In this document: positions 13,277 to 27,012 of the stretch, piece after piece
Layout: every line of letters begins with the position of its first letter
Numbering within the stretch: position 1 is the first letter of the stretch
DNA from: Marisa cornuarietis
Lineage: Eukaryota > Mollusca > Gastropoda > Architaenioglossa > Ampullariidae
Assembly (NCBI GenBank): GCA_004794655.1
Contig: SMMW01000559.1
Coordinates: 124,001-188,000 of the forward strand
Direction: 5' to 3'
DNA: 64,000 nt
The notes under the pieces: generated by a model
What the model was told of the DNA's origin: nothing
The model's database searches: none
What the model saw: the letters and a program-made list of their open reading frames with translations, nothing else
Position numbers and translations under genes: made by a program

Positions 13277-14419
13277 CCCAGAATAGCAGGGGTGCTTTAG
13301 TCTATCACATTACATTTCATCGAAAGGTCATTGCATTGATGCCTCTGGCCGTTCCGCCCAAGGATCATTTCCAGCCGCACTTCTGCACAGTGTGGTCTGA
13401 AAAATGTGTCAGGGGAGATTACAAAACAGCTTCCCTCCCCTTGGCATTCTTTAGCTCGCCCTTCCATCTTTTCCTCACTTTTCATCTTTCCAGGGTTTGT
13501 ATTAAAGCTGCAGTTAGGCAAAAACTCTTTTCAACGGTGGTCTTCCAATAAAGCAAAACACGTCAAAGAAATGTTAACAACTGTGCAGGTAATTTTCTTT
13601 TTCATGAATTACACGACGCAATGAAAGATGATCAACAACCCTGTAGTTTGGTCGAGGAAATAATCAACAACGATTTTCGGATCAATTTTCTTCACTTGCA
13701 AGAAAATGAAACTGGGTAATTTTTGAGCACCAAAATTGTTTCCATTTTTGGATCAATGCGCACTTATGGCCACAATGTCCTTTTCATTCCTTTAACTGAC
13801 AAAAACTATTAAATTCTGTAGGTTTTTTTTCTTAGCAGTTTTACCTGTAGAACCCTGTCCTCTGCATGTTAATAAATACTTGTGCTGAAATGATGGACCT
13901 AAAAAAGCAGCGTTAGTCTAATGTTGCAGAAAATATTGCATTTAGACAAAATGTTAGACGAAACGGTCTAACATGCTTTTAGTACTGTTATGTCCTAGAA
14001 AGTGGACAGAATCTCTACCAACTGCTACTAGTAAATTACTTGAATGGTCATCACAAGAAATAAACAGCCATATAAATATAGATCAACAAAATAGATAGTA
14101 ACAGGCAGACGGAAATTTCAACAATGTCAGCGAATTTAGTATTCTCGATTTTCGTGCCCGCCGCTTATCGCTCGTGTGCGCAAATTTAAGTTTTTTTTGA
14201 CTCGTCTTAATTAGCATTTGAATGAATTAGTATGTAGTGAGATTTCTGTGATAAGTTTTAAGGGATTATTTCCTGTTTTTGGTATTTCTGGCTCATCAAT
14301 GTTTGTCACGATGGTAGTGGCTCGCTGATCGGCTAATTGTTATTAAGGGGTTAAGAAGTCCTCAAAGTTAGGGTGAGCTCTTAAGGTGAGAGGGACACAA
14401 GAAAACATGTAAATGCACG

Positions 14420-14610
14420 CGCTTGCTCCTGTGGTCTTTCATAGTACTTCATCTGTGTAGTGTATACATGTACACAAACATGCATAAATATAAATCTTCC
14501 CTCACTCGCCCATTCACTCTGGCAAGCACGTATGCACGCACGCCAGAATATTTGCACTTATACACACAATCTCACTTACACATGGACACGGACACGGACA
14601 GACACACACG

Positions 14611-14655
<45 letters not shown>

Positions 14656-14939
14656 GCACACACTCAATCTCTCTTGCTCCTCTGGTGTTTCATAGTACTT
14701 CATCTGTGTAAGCACGCACGCGAGACTATTTGCGAACTTGCAATGTACTGTACATAGGTACACAGTCTGCCTGCTCCGAAACACATGAATGGAGAATTAA
14801 AGGAAGTTATATAACGCTTTTTTATAGTAAAAATCTGCCTGGGTGTATCTCTCTCACCGTCTACAACTGCACAGCGGCAAACCTGCACAAATGCATGCAC
14901 TCATACACACAATCTCACTTAAACACGGACACGGACACG

Positions 14940-14986
<47 letters not shown>

Positions 14987-15016
14987 AATCTCTCTTACAC
15001 ACACGCGCGCGCGCAC
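14420..15016. repeat. Duplicated blocks around two (CA)n arrays
   Basis: tttcatagtacttcatctgt occurs at about 14,438 and 14,688, and acacacaatctcactta at about 14,562 and 14,905, each leading into cacggacacggacac and then (CA)n (14,622-14,665; 14,940-14,985). The microsatellite and its flank were duplicated together. A short alternating CG run (15,003-15,015) follows the second array. Confidence 0.65.
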
Positions 15017-16239
<1,223 letters not shown>

Positions 16240-16487
16240 GATTATCACAGTCACTGAGACTGACAGACTGACTTAAAGGAAACAACGGATAGACAAATTT
16301 AAGCAAAACAGAAAAGTCAGCAATCTGTTTTCAAAAAAAAAAATAAACAAAAAAACAATTTAAACAAAACAGTAAAAAGAAGACAAGAATAGAACCAGAA
16401 AATGAGAGAAAAACGGAATCGTGAAAAAAACTGTTGGCAGAAAAAAAGTCAGGGGAAGACACATGCAAGAACTGAAGTAACTCTTAC

Positions 16488-16575
16488 CTCGCTGGCTGCA
16501 CGAAGTCGCTTGTTCTCCTGTCTCCAGGCCAACGCCGTGTAGTTCTCAAAGAAACTGCCATCGGACTCCTGAACC
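16488..16575 (-). CDS. Second coding exon of the same unidentified minus-strand gene
   Basis: On the minus strand the acceptor ctgtccctgcttgcag precedes 16,575 and the donor GAG/gtaaga follows 16,488. The 88 nt read as one base completing the previous codon plus 29 codons, giving VQESDGSFFENYTALAW followed by a charged RQENKRL segment. Entry phase 2 fits the exon at 42,265 exactly; exit phase is 0. A second AG seven bases further in (ggttcag) could act as an alternative acceptor but would break the frame with the first exon. The intron to the first exon is about 25.7 kb. The sequence looks like a well-conserved, partly helical protein segment, but I cannot name the protein. A trinucleotide repeat block lies about 250 bp downstream in the next intron. 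Confidence 0.6.
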
Positions 16576-16663
16576 CTGCAAGCAGGGACAGAAGACCTGT
16601 TGCAGTACGATTTCAAAATTTTTAACATTTTCTTCCCGTGTTATCACCTCTACATCCACCAGG

Positions 16664-16690
16664 GTCAGGTCAGGTCAGGTCAAAGGCCCC
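16664..16690 (+). promoter_or_regulatory. Tandem GGTCA half-sites
   Basis: agggtcaggtcaggtcaggt followed by caaaggcc gives four GGTCA units with 5-bp spacing and a DR1-like AGGTCAAAGGCC. This resembles nuclear-receptor half-sites but may be a simple pentanucleotide repeat. Confidence 0.2.
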
Positions 16691-18059
16691 CGCACACACA
16701 CTTGACCGTTGGCTTGAGTCTGGCATCCACAACACAGAGATGTCACACCACTTCTGGGATGGGAGAGGGAGGTGGTAAAAGTTTGCTCTGGTAACACTTC
16801 AAACTTCGTACGAACTGCCAGCACTCGGCGCACGCATATCGACACACATTGTTTCATTTATTTGACATCTTGTCTCACAGCTGCGCCTTAAAATTTTGAA
16901 AGAACAAACGAAGGAAGAAAAAAAGAATGGCTGATGTTTCTGCTAATTTATTATCCTCGTGTATTAATTAAAGCATTGCAACGGAACCGATGGATCTATC
17001 AGAACAGCGAGGGTGGGGAAGATTAGGTTCACTGTCAAACACCAATACATCCTGTCTCCATCATCCTGTACGCCAGGTAAAACGTTTCCGGTACTGGCAG
17101 CATGATTCAGTTAGAACCACTGAGGCATGACTGTCCCCGACAACAACAACACCAACCACGACGCTAGACATCCAGCAGCGCACCAACACCTGCCCGTGCT
17201 TAACTGAAGTTTAACTGGCAAAGGTTTAAAATCCAGGTGAGTGGGATGTCTTCTGACCGCTAGTGGCGAGGGATTTCAGGCGCGTGCTTTCGCGTGTTCA
17301 GCACGTGCCAGTCTCCTGCCATGACCACCAAACAACCGCGACGTGTCTAACAGCGCATGCTTGCTACAGAATAGTCTCCTGCTAACACGGTGAGACAAAC
17401 GCTTTGTTGTAACAACCTTCCATCATGAAAGAACTTCACTACATCTGCCGCGAAACTGAACGTGGAGAGTCTGTGAACGAGGAAAGAACAGGTACAGGTA
17501 CAGGTACACCTGGAAACACCTCTCCGATGGGAATCCGCGGAAAGGTGCGACAGTCGTGCTCGCTGTCGTCTGCCTGTGGACCTCCCCTCCGTTAGCCAGC
17601 CACCAAAATTCCCTGGTACTCGAGGAGTAAACAGCACTGTACAGCAACTGTGAGCGGCAGTTGGAGTGTTACCGGTGGGTTGTTCCCAGCACTCGAAGAA
17701 CAGACGGGAAGAACAACACAGTCAAACCGTGACTATCAGCCCTTTCGTGCGTGGTCTCCCCTTCACTGCATGATGGTTATCGACCCTTGCTCTCCCGCCT
17801 GCTCGCCCACCTCCCCTTCCCACCCCGTTTCCATTCTCCTCCCTCCTTCCTCCTCCTCCTCTCTCTCTCTCTCTCTTCGGTCTTGGCGTGGCGGTGGCTC
17901 GTCGACCGCACCATGCGTGCGCACGTTGTGGCGCCGTCTCTGCTGTGTGGCGCGCGGTGTGCGGTGTGCATGGCGGGTAGCGAGTGCAGCTTACGTCTGA
18001 CCCGTAACTTCTTCCGCTCGCGATATGTGTTCTCGATAAATCGTTCCACTCGCGGAATA

Positions 18060-18375
18060 ATAATCATAGTAAATGTTTATTTATAGAGCACATCATTCCA
18101 CCAACAAAGGCGGACTCGAGGCGCTTACATACAGGAAGTCGCACGAGAATCAAGTCCGTCTTACAAATTAATTCACCATTATTCAAAACACAGCGTCTCT
18201 CTCACACAAGCGCGTGAAGGAATCAGGGACACCCGAAGAAAACTACCGCCGGTCAGCCCTCTAAACAAGTACTAAATTCAGAGACAGATTTGTCGAAGCC
18301 GAGGTACGAACCCAGGCCACCCGATTCTCACTGTCGTGGTGACAGACGCTTTAGCGACTGCGCTACTAACCGCCC
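18060..18375 (-). mobile_element. tRNA-derived SINE, near full length
   Basis: On the minus strand the head reads ggcggttagtagcgcagtcg (A-box-like) and gggttcgtacctc (B-box-like) at about 18,375-18,300. The body is about 200 bp, and the tail has taagcgcctcgag and ctctataaataaac, ending in an ATT run near 18,060. The tRNA-like promoter, length of about 316 bp and simple tail fit a SINE. Confidence 0.6.
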
Positions 18376-18868
18376 AGATACCTTAGTTCCGCTAGAAGTA
18401 GGTGCAGTTCCACGTTCTGCTGGAGGTATTGTCAACTGAAGTGAGTTCTAAAAACACAAGGATCGTGAGTGTCTCTAAAAAGAGTCATCATGGTTGTACA
18501 CCTGGTCAAACTACCCAGCTTTATTGCTTTCTTAAGAGCTCACCTTAGTTTTACCTGTGACCCAGAACCTTTTATTGCCACCCTCTCTCTTATCTCTCTC
18601 CTTCTAACACATCATACTACGACTTCTGCGACAATTAACGCTAATAATGACTTTAGAAGGTTTTCTGGTCCCTCATTCCTGTCTTTATGATCAGCAACAT
18701 GTCATCACGTGACCCCGAAGAATGATTCTAAAACTCACGTTTCCATTCTTCTGTTCCTTACACTTCAAAGTAGGTTAAAAGTCGGCTATCCCCATACTTT
18801 CCTTCTCTCTTTTTTGTCTCTCTCTTTTGTTTGTCTTCTTTCTCTCTCTCAGTCTCTCTATAGTTACC

Positions 18869-18872
<4 letters not shown>

Positions 18873-18927
<55 letters not shown>
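18873..18927. repeat. (GT)n microsatellite
   Basis: A perfect run of about 27 units after a CT-rich stretch (18,800-18,860). Confidence 0.95.
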
Positions 18928-18928
<1 letters not shown>

Positions 18929-19931
18929 AAGGAGCAGTCGAATGCAAAATATGTTTGATAGTAGTAAAGTGTACTTCGTTCTTTCAGGTTATTGTTCCTT
19001 TCACTAGACGGAGAGTTTCCTGACTTTTCGAAAGATTGATGGTTTCGATTCCGACAGGCACACATGCTGCTTGCATAAAAAATATAGGATTTGCGGGTTA
19101 CGAACCAGCTGTTGTCATTAAGCTACAAGAGTGTTCATGAACATGACCTACAAAAAACTTCTGAAGTTTCCAAAAGAACCTACACATTTCACAAATATTC
19201 TCCCGCACTTCATTTCGTCACACTCTGTTTTTCTGAAGCCTCTCCTGGTCCATGTTTTGTTCACGTGACACTACCGTTCCGCCTCGGGCTAGTGTCACGA
19301 TCTGAACCTTCGCGCGAGATAGCCTTTCTCAAAGTGCTCACACGCAGGACAGGTCATTTCTGTCAAGACAATGTTTCGCAGGCTATTTAAGCCACACATT
19401 TTTATTCAGCGCTCTTTGAGTCATTGTCGTTATCATCAATCGTCTCACCGTCATTAAATTCAATACGTTTATTGATCTAGCAAATAAGCGAACGGTCATC
19501 TTAGCGGATTATATTTAAGACATATATCGTCTATAAATTTAAGCCAATGATCGTCTCAGAGCGGATTACATTGTTCTTTTGAAAACTTGTATTGTCGTAG
19601 CACATGAGCAAATGATCGTATCAGCAAATTAAAAAATCGTTTTATTCAGTAATTTACAGTCCTAGCATATGAACGAATGGTCGTCTTACAGCGGATTATA
19701 TCGTTATTTTCTAGACAAATACTGTCAGATATTAACACATGTGCGAATCCTCGTCTCAAAGTGCTCCTAATTTCTCTGTATATCAAGATAGCCATTCCAT
19801 CCTGTCTGCACATACATGTCGGCGCATGCGTACTTTGAGACACGAATGGCACGAATCTCGCGCGAAAGTTTGACAGAATAGAGTGACGTCCCTTCGCCTA
19901 ACTGGCTTGAAGGGATGGCTCTCTGTCGTTT

Positions 19932-20240
19932 TTGTCGTGTTTTTGTATCGTCCGTCGTATTTTGAGTTTCGGCAACCCTTATTATGATGAAGTCGCCATC
20001 GTTGCTCCTCTACAAGACTGCTGCATGTTGAGGACGTCCACTTGGAACAGCCTGCAGCTGTTGCGGGATGGTGTTCTCAGCAGGGCCATGAAAGAGGTGT
20101 TGCGATCCGACCCCATCCGCCCGGTCTTGATAGACAGCCTTTTCCCGGCACTGGACAGACGGCTGAAGAGCGTATTTCAGAAACTGGACATATGCGTGCA
20201 GACAACTGGCTTGGACAATGTGCTAGTAGCTAGTCGATGA
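19932..20240 (+). CDS. Possible unidentified short coding sequence
   Basis: An open frame, with first ATG at 20,025, encodes a mixed-composition peptide: MLRTSTWNSLQLLRDGVLSR, AMKEVLRSDP, VLIDSLFPALDRRLKSVF. Codon third positions are GC-rich and the stretch is free of simple repeats, unlike most frames here. It ends at TGA 20,238-20,240 and is followed within 70 bp by an interspersed repeat, so it could be the tail of a mobile-element protein or an exon of an unrelated gene. It is antisense to the large minus-strand gene and lies in its first long intron. I recognise no family. Confidence 0.3.
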   Translation: MSCFCIVRRILSFGNPYYDEVAIVAPLQDCCMLRTSTWNSLQLLRDGVLSRAMKEVLRSDPIRPVLIDSLFPALDRRLKSVFQKLDICVQTTGLDNVLVASR

Positions 20241-20307
20241 TGGCCTTTGATACTGTCTTGTTGGATTTGGACTTCAGGACTTGCGCGGTGGTGTGGGATT
20301 CATGTTT

Positions 20308-20690
20308 TCATCAGTGAACTTGAGCGTGTGCTGGCGTTCCAGTGAAACTTGTGCCTTCTGTTGGATGTAGCATTTTCTGTGGAGTGTATGACATGTTTGA
20401 TATTTGTTCTATGGAGTGTATTCCGGTTTGTATGACATGTTTGATATTTGTTCTATGGAGTGTATTCCGGTTTGAATGACATGTTGGATATTTGTGCTGA
20501 GGACTGTGTTCTTGCTGTGTGTGGACGCTGCCCTGTGACGTGGAGGAGACGGGCCGCTACACACCCACATTTTGTCGTCATCTTATTTTGTCGTCATCTT
20601 ATTTTTTGACGTCAGCGCCTTGAGCTGTCCACAGGCCAGGATTTGGCGCTATACAAGCCAACATTATTATTATTATTATTAAGTTCAGAT
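20308..20690 (-). repeat. Interspersed repeat, copy A (with about 2.5 units of a 44-bp VNTR)
   Basis: This is the reverse complement of 26,937-27,528 over nearly its whole length. It contains the shared blocks cagcgccttgagctgtcc, tttgtcgtcatcttatttt and gacatgtttgatatttgtt, and ends in (ATT)n at 20,664-20,682. The inner 44-bp unit (core catgtttgatatttgttct) occurs about 2.5 times at 20,384-20,492. Confidence 0.8.
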
Positions 20691-21756
20691 CGTGGCACCG
20701 GCAGTCTTTGATGCTCAATTTTATTCCCGTCAGCCACTTGTGTTTCAAGTAAACTCACACCAACAAGCACGCATGAGGTATTTTTTTTTACCTTTATTCA
20801 CCCAGACATCATTTCTCCATGGCTGAATACAAGATGAGAAACAAATCTTTTTTCTGCTGATGAAAGTGCAAATCAGTCTTTGAAACACTCTTCACGAAAA
20901 TGCCCTGTAGATGAACTGTCGCAGTCAAGGATATCGAAAATGGGAAAGTTCTTGGCCAGAGGTAGAGAGCTCTTAAAGAAAACATAAAATATTACACAAG
21001 ATATAATAAGGGGTTGTCATCGTGTAAGAAAACCAAGGGAAGACAACATTCGTCAGAACTGCACTTAGAACTGGACAAGATCGTCTTACGAGAAACTACT
21101 TTATGTCAACAAGTGAAGGAAGTCATAACAAGTTCTTTGCTTGCAGCCCAGCACCGATGTTAGTGAAAGCAGCAGTAAGGAATTTTACATTCGCCAACTG
21201 GCAGATACATTGATCCTATCGAGCGATGGTTGTGTTAATACGTGTGGCGGCAGAGGGATGGAGGAAAAAACCCACTTGTCATCTGAAGAGCTCACCTTTT
21301 ATGGTCGTTGCTGTTGCGATTCATGTGATCGACTAGAAACGATCGTACGCCATGCATCACACTAGCTTAGCTGCAAGACCTGGGACTCTAGAGATACAGA
21401 GGAAAAGATCTTTAAAGTGGAAGGGACAGACAGACAGGCAGACAGACAGACAGACAATTATAGATAGGTTAGAAGGAGAAAACGATTAATAAGAACTCAA
21501 CATCCATATTAAGAGATGTTTTACAAGAAATGTTCATTTCAACCAAAGACGCAATAAAACTTGATTTTTAACTGACTCTTTGAACAAACCGAGAAGACAT
21601 ATCCCAAACACACTTTTAAATCAAAAGTCAGTTACCCTCAAGCAAGAAAGTACGATTATGTCTCTCTCGCCCCCCTATCTCTTCTTACTCCAAACAAATC
21701 GTTTTAGCATTTAAACTGCAGTCCAGTCCATAAAAGCAAACCGATTTGTAAGCCAA

Positions 21757-21757
<1 letters not shown>

Positions 21758-21822
<65 letters not shown>

Positions 21823-21864
21823 AATGCCCATGGATGTCTCAGCACAGTGCGCGCTCGTGCATTT

Positions 21865-21907
<43 letters not shown>

Positions 21908-21911
21908 TGTG
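21758..21911. repeat. (GT)n-(GA)n and second (GT)n microsatellite
   Basis: (GT)n 21,758-21,807 passes into (GA)n to 21,821, then a unique 45-bp spacer, then (GT)n 21,868-21,911. Confidence 0.9.
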
Positions 21912-22324
21912 CATTCGCATCTGTATGTATGTATAATTTTATGTATTAATAACGCGCGTTACGCCCAAGTTCATCATCATCATCATCATCATCCGTCGAA
22001 GGATTATTACTATTATCATCTTCTAGGAATTGGTCGCAGGCGTTCTCAGTAACCTAGAACACGTGCTTCCCCTGCTCTTTCTGTCCTTACTGTCCTTTTA
22101 AAAAATATATTTTTAAGTTAATCTGTCGAGCCGCATTCGTTTCTCTTGTGATACGTGTCAGATTTCTCCTAAAAATAAGAACGGGTGAAAAGGACTGCGT
22201 GATATTTTACACACGTGTTTATTTTTTTAAGGTTCTTGCTTGCACGTGGATTGATATTTGCGTTGATGCTAAAATCCTTTCGTCAAACCATCTGACATTC
22301 ATACCTCTTTGCACGTGCGAGCGG

Positions 22325-22404
22325 GTGTGTGTGTGTGTGTGTGTGTGTATTTGTTTGTGTGTGTGCGCGCACGCGCGCGTGTGTGTGTGTGTGCGTGCGT
22401 GTGT
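22325..22404. repeat. (GT)n/(GC)n region
   Basis: GT runs interrupted by gcgcgcacgcgcgcg, an alternating purine-pyrimidine stretch able in principle to form Z-DNA. Confidence 0.85.
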
Positions 22405-22540
22405 TAGAGGGAAAAATTTATTAGACAATGCAGTTCAAGTTCGTGTTGACTTTCAATGAGCTCTTCCGAGGTCAATAAATAAAGTTTGCAAATGTGAAAA
22501 CTAAAGCAACACACAACCGCTGGTAAAGGCCATTAATCCC

Positions 22541-22700
22541 ACGTGTCGTGGTGATTGTGTCGGACTCTTTAGCTGCAGATCCTGTTCGATCCTCACATCG
22601 TGACTCGTCGACTAACGAGGCAGCACGATGCTGCAGGCCCGGATGTTCCTACAAATCTCTGGTCGCGAACGCTGGTCAACCGGTCGGGTAAGTAAATGGT
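22541..22700 (+). mobile_element. tRNA-like SINE head
   Basis: gtggtgattgtgtcggactc resembles an A-box region and cctgttcgatcctcac a B box 35 bp later, as in SINEs. The downstream part (gactcgtcgactaacgag...) is not shared with the other SINEs here. A functional tRNA is unlikely because no acceptor stem closes. Confidence 0.4.
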
Positions 22701-22866
22701 GGATAAAGTTCTATGATCTCCGCTTTAAAGCCTAAAGCTCTCCAGACTGAGAATAAAGCCGTGTATTTCTCTCGGCCAACCATGGCTGGATATCCCTCCA
22801 GCAAGTGTTTGGCTCCCCGTCTCTAGCGAGTGAAGCCATAATCTGTATAGTAGTCATGGCGATAAT

Positions 22867-22867
22867 G

Positions 22868-22944
<77 letters not shown>
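22867..22944. repeat. (CA)n microsatellite
   Basis: About 38 perfect units directly upstream of the SINE at 22,985. Confidence 0.95.
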
Positions 22945-22945
<1 letters not shown>

Positions 22946-22984
22946 ACTTCGTTGTAGCGAGTAGTTACCACGCAAACGATTTCT

Positions 22985-23134
22985 TTATCTGCCGTGCGTT
23001 CACCAATACAGTGAGGACTGGATGCCCCGGGTTCAGATCTCGTCTCGGGCACGCTGCATGTGGCGTCTGTTTACAGCGTGACTATCCTGGCGTGATATGG
23101 ATATAGATGTAGTTGCTGGCTTGGCGTAAAATGC
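22985..23134 (+). mobile_element. SINE copy of the 'accaatacagtgag...ggcgtaaaa' family
   Basis: caccaatacagtgaggact, gggttcagatctcgtctcg (B box), tgtttacag and gttgctggcttggcgtaaaa follow in the same order as in the reverse copy at 54,560-54,737. The 5' A box is diverged. Confidence 0.65.
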
Positions 23135-24277
23135 GAATTCCACCACCACACCTAACTTTGTACTTGCCGCTGTATTTAGCAATATAAAACATTTTCTGGA
23201 GTTCGGGATTGCATGCAGGCCTATTTAAGTAAAAAAAAAATTGACTGAGGTAATCTTCTGTGGGTGGCTGTTTGACACATTTCTGGGTGAGATGCTCTCT
23301 CAATGTGACTGCCATAGTCACCTATGATAGCTGTGTATCTTTGTTAACTTTCTCTGTCACATAATCGTGCATACATGCAGTCACTAGAAAATAAATATAC
23401 AAAGTTTAACTCAGAACTCCTGCGCACAAAGTACAAAATCTAACATTTTCTACAAAAACGTGGGATCTAGAAAGAAACGAGACTGAGCAAATTCTTTTGT
23501 AAAGGAAGAAAAAAAATTTCCCGGAGGCATACAGAGAACCCTTGTCTGTACGTAAGAACTGTGCAGAGGAGACCACTCGTCCTCAGATCTTGCCGCCAGC
23601 GGAAGTAATTCGGCACCCTCGTTATAGATGTCGCTGCAAACAGAACGCGTACTTTTCCTTCTTCCTCCGTATGACGTCACATCTACTTGATCTCTCGGAA
23701 GTCTCCTCGGGCTCTTTTTTTCACTGTCGACTTACAGCGAGATCATCAAGAACTGCGCCAACAGCTGCCACAACTCAGTTCAATGCGGGTTAGTCGTCTA
23801 GGACGGAGACAGACTCCAGACCTCGTTTCTGTTCTATACGACAACAGTTGTTAAGTCGGTGGACATTAGCAAGTGATGTAACATCAAAGTGACTAGGAGA
23901 TGACAATTTATAATTGCCGGAATTTAAAAAAGGTTATCTTGCAGGTACGTGCGCGTGTATATGTATAAGAATGTCGGTTTATGTTTATGTTTATGTGTAT
24001 TTACATCTTTGACACTGCCATTCCCCTCCCCTCATCTCCGATTTTCCCAAGATGTCAATTCCTGGAGAAATGTCTGCACCGGCCTTTTGATGCTCTTCAG
24101 AAGACTACTAGCTTCATCTCCAAAGATGGTTTGCAAGTGTGGCAAGGCGATAACAAACCGACATAATTATTTGTTATCAGACGTCGGGGAAAGGAAAGTA
24201 AATCACAAGAATGTGGTAACATGCAGGACTTTTCGTTTGCGCTAAATTATAAATGCGTAAGAAGGAAGTATAATAGT

Positions 24278-24348
<71 letters not shown>

Positions 24349-26007
24349 GTACAAGGAGTTGTACCGTCACCTTCTATTTCCTCTATGTCCCTGTCCCTTT
24401 TCCCCCCATCACTAGTAGTAAGTAGTCTCCCCTTTCACCGGGTAAATCAGAAGACAAGAGGCAGGACAAATGGCTGACAAGTGATGGGGGAGTTCACGGC
24501 TGTGCAGAAGAAGCCACTTTAGTCTCGTATTTTTTCTGGAAATACCTCTGAAACGCTGAATTATTTATCAGCCTAAATGTTGTGCCTCTACAAATTCGTG
24601 TTCAGAGAAATAAAAAAGAATTTAACACTTTTACATGGTAACTATGAAATCTATAAGGAAAAGCTTACTGAATATTGCTACAGAAGGAAACAATATTTTA
24701 TGTTACACATATTCTTAGAATTTCACACTTGTTTACAAAGAAATAAAGTTTTGAAAGTGATCAGTATATTATAAATCCTCTATGTGTTAGACTATTATTA
24801 CAATTATTATGGACAAAGTATGTTTTTATTTTATGCTTCTAAATACTACAACTCTCTTCTTTACTACATTCATGCCTGTTAAAACATATTTGTTTAAAAA
24901 TACCAAACTTTTTTTTCTGTCAATGTACTGTTGTTGTGTAACAAAGCAATTTATATTACATAGTATTTAATTAGTCAAATGTATTCGTCATACTTAATTT
25001 CTTACTTTCATTTTTTTCTTTACGTGCGAGTTCTTTAGTCTGCTGATTATTGGTTAAGTGTTTTTGTATCATAGCATTCTTAGCTAGTGTTTTAATATAA
25101 CTCCTTGTGTTATCCATTCTTTATTTATTGTTGGTCAGCGCAGATTACAACCTCGGTTGGGTGAGATTCCGCATCAAATGGCAGATTAATTGAACTAAAA
25201 TAATAATTATTATTATCAAAATATAATAAATCTTAGTACAATAATAAATAATAATAAATGAGTAGTAATATTTAATTATTCATTTATTATGTTTACGTTA
25301 TGTCGTACAGACGTTCGCTTGGTTTGATACAACTTTACCGGTGAGTGGCGCTGTGTGCACGTGCTGTCCTCTCCGAGTGACACGTGACCAGGTTTCGCGC
25401 TTCTCAAGATAAGTCTTCCGACTACTCACTACGGTCTGCGAGCCGGCACTGAATAAATATTTGATGCTGACTGCCACACAGCTAGGCGTCTGACAATCGC
25501 CTCTAAGAGAGATGAAGGAGTTAACCTTCAAGTTCACACTCTGACATCCGGGCACGAGAAGGGAGAGCGGAGCCGTGACTTATGTTCGTACCTCAGGGGT
25601 TAAAACCTCGCTGTGAGTAATCTAAATACTGTTGATTATTACCTCCGAAAAAATACCCGGATAGCTCAGTAAATAGAAACGGGGATAACCCATAGATAAA
25701 CGAACATCTACATATGCGGAAACAAAAGTTGAAAAACAAAACAGTATTTTGAAATATACTTGCGTGTAAATGATATATTAATCACATGAGCGCGGATTAA
25801 TAATTATCGTCAAAGATAAAAATATTCACGAAGCTGCCATTAACCTACGGGTCGCGACTCCTAGTCCACTTACAAATTACTATTACTAGATTTTATAGTC
25901 TCTGCCGGTCGAGAAGCACAGCTCAGTAGAACAGCCAAACATAACACTGGGTATTACAGCTAATTATTTTGATTATCTCACAGCGAAAGAGGAGGAGGAG
26001 AAATTGT
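23135..26007. other. Intronic DNA, no supported gene
   Basis: It includes a very AT-rich section (24,540-25,300, with TTATTAT runs at 25,200-25,260). A spot at 23,552-23,633 is open on the minus strand between weak splice sites and is not accepted. Confidence 0.4.
24280..24346. repeat. (CA)n microsatellite
   Basis: About 33 perfect units. Confidence 0.95.
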
Positions 26008-26078
26008 CTTTTACACTGAGTCAGCAACTAAGAGTTTATCACGGCAAAGCAGTCAGCCCTGTAAACAGTGGAAACATG
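26008..26078 (-). mobile_element. SINE 3' fragment, diverged
   Basis: gagtcagcaactaagagttt, atcacggcaaagcagtcag and ccctgtaaacag correspond to the tail half of the family copy at 54,560 with scattered changes. Confidence 0.5.
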
Positions 26079-26215
26079 GGATGGTTTAAATGTAGGTATC
26101 AGGTAGTTCGCCCAATCAACAGGAACCCGTTATTTTCTGTTGTCTGATTGTCTTCTCTATGTACCTGTCTTCAAAAAGGATTTCGTTTTTTGACACGTCG
26201 CGGGCACGAATGTTC

Positions 26216-26295
<80 letters not shown>
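26216..26295. repeat. (CA)n microsatellite
   Basis: About 40 perfect units; the left flank (26,165-26,215) resembles the left flank of the array at 29,078. Confidence 0.95.
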
Positions 26296-26297
<2 letters not shown>

Positions 26298-26612
26298 ATG
26301 TAGGTAGTCGATGTATAATATATCCTAGGCCGGAATGGAAAACATTCCAGTAACACGTATTTTTTTATACCTTCGTTCTTACACAATATACATATTACAT
26401 ACATAATGCATTTATAATATACATCGACAAGTTCATGCATTCGTATAAATAAAAAAATCTCCATCTATCCATCCACAGACGTAACTGCAGCATACGTACA
26501 CACACGCACGCATACACATGCATACACTCACCAACGCACGCACGCGCAGCTTACACAACCATTGGTGCTGCCTCTGACTCTCCGCGAACTATATTTTGTC
26601 CGTAGACACCGC

Positions 26613-26691
26613 AGCTCCAGTGAGCTCATCAATGCCGCCGCTGTAATCTGGAAAGACTTCAGAGTCCTTTTGTCCGACATGACCCAAAACT
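26613..26691 (+). other. Candidate plus-strand exon with good splice sites
   Basis: ccgtagacaccgcag precedes and gtaagtaaag follows a 79-nt stretch that reads SSELINAAAVIWKDFRVLL SDMTQNS in two parts without stops. The acceptor has only a weak pyrimidine tract, and no neighbouring exon was found. It lies inside the first long intron of the minus-strand gene. Confidence 0.22.
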
Positions 26692-26935
26692 CGGTAAGTA
26701 AAGTGTCTTTTGTAAGATTACCCGCAGAAACTCCAGCCTTCAGTTCTGATTTATTCATGCCATCGCGCTCAAACTAATCTGCGACCGAGTGCATAAGAAG
26801 GGAGGAGCCAGGACTTTGATTTACGAGGCTATAAAAAGCGACGCCTCTTTACTCACTGTCCCCCTACGCGTGTATACGCCACGAGAAAATAGTTCTATAA
26901 ACAGACCAAACAAGAGAGGGAGGTCTGTAGCTAAG

Positions 26936-26936
<1 letters not shown>

Positions 26937-27012
<76 letters not shown>

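Noticed and set aside
13300..13420. Minus-strand open stretch after a good acceptor (acatttttcag)
   Set aside because: No donor in suitable position and entry phase does not fit the neighbouring exons.
18290..23040. tRNA-like A and B boxes as real tRNA genes
   Set aside because: They lack closing acceptor stems and are followed by SINE bodies.
23552..23633. Minus-strand exon candidate (DIYNEGAELLPLAARSEDEW)
   Set aside because: The phases could fit between the first two exons only if the weaker acceptor of the 16.5-kb exon is used; its own donor (gtacag) is poor, and the direct join without it is cleaner.
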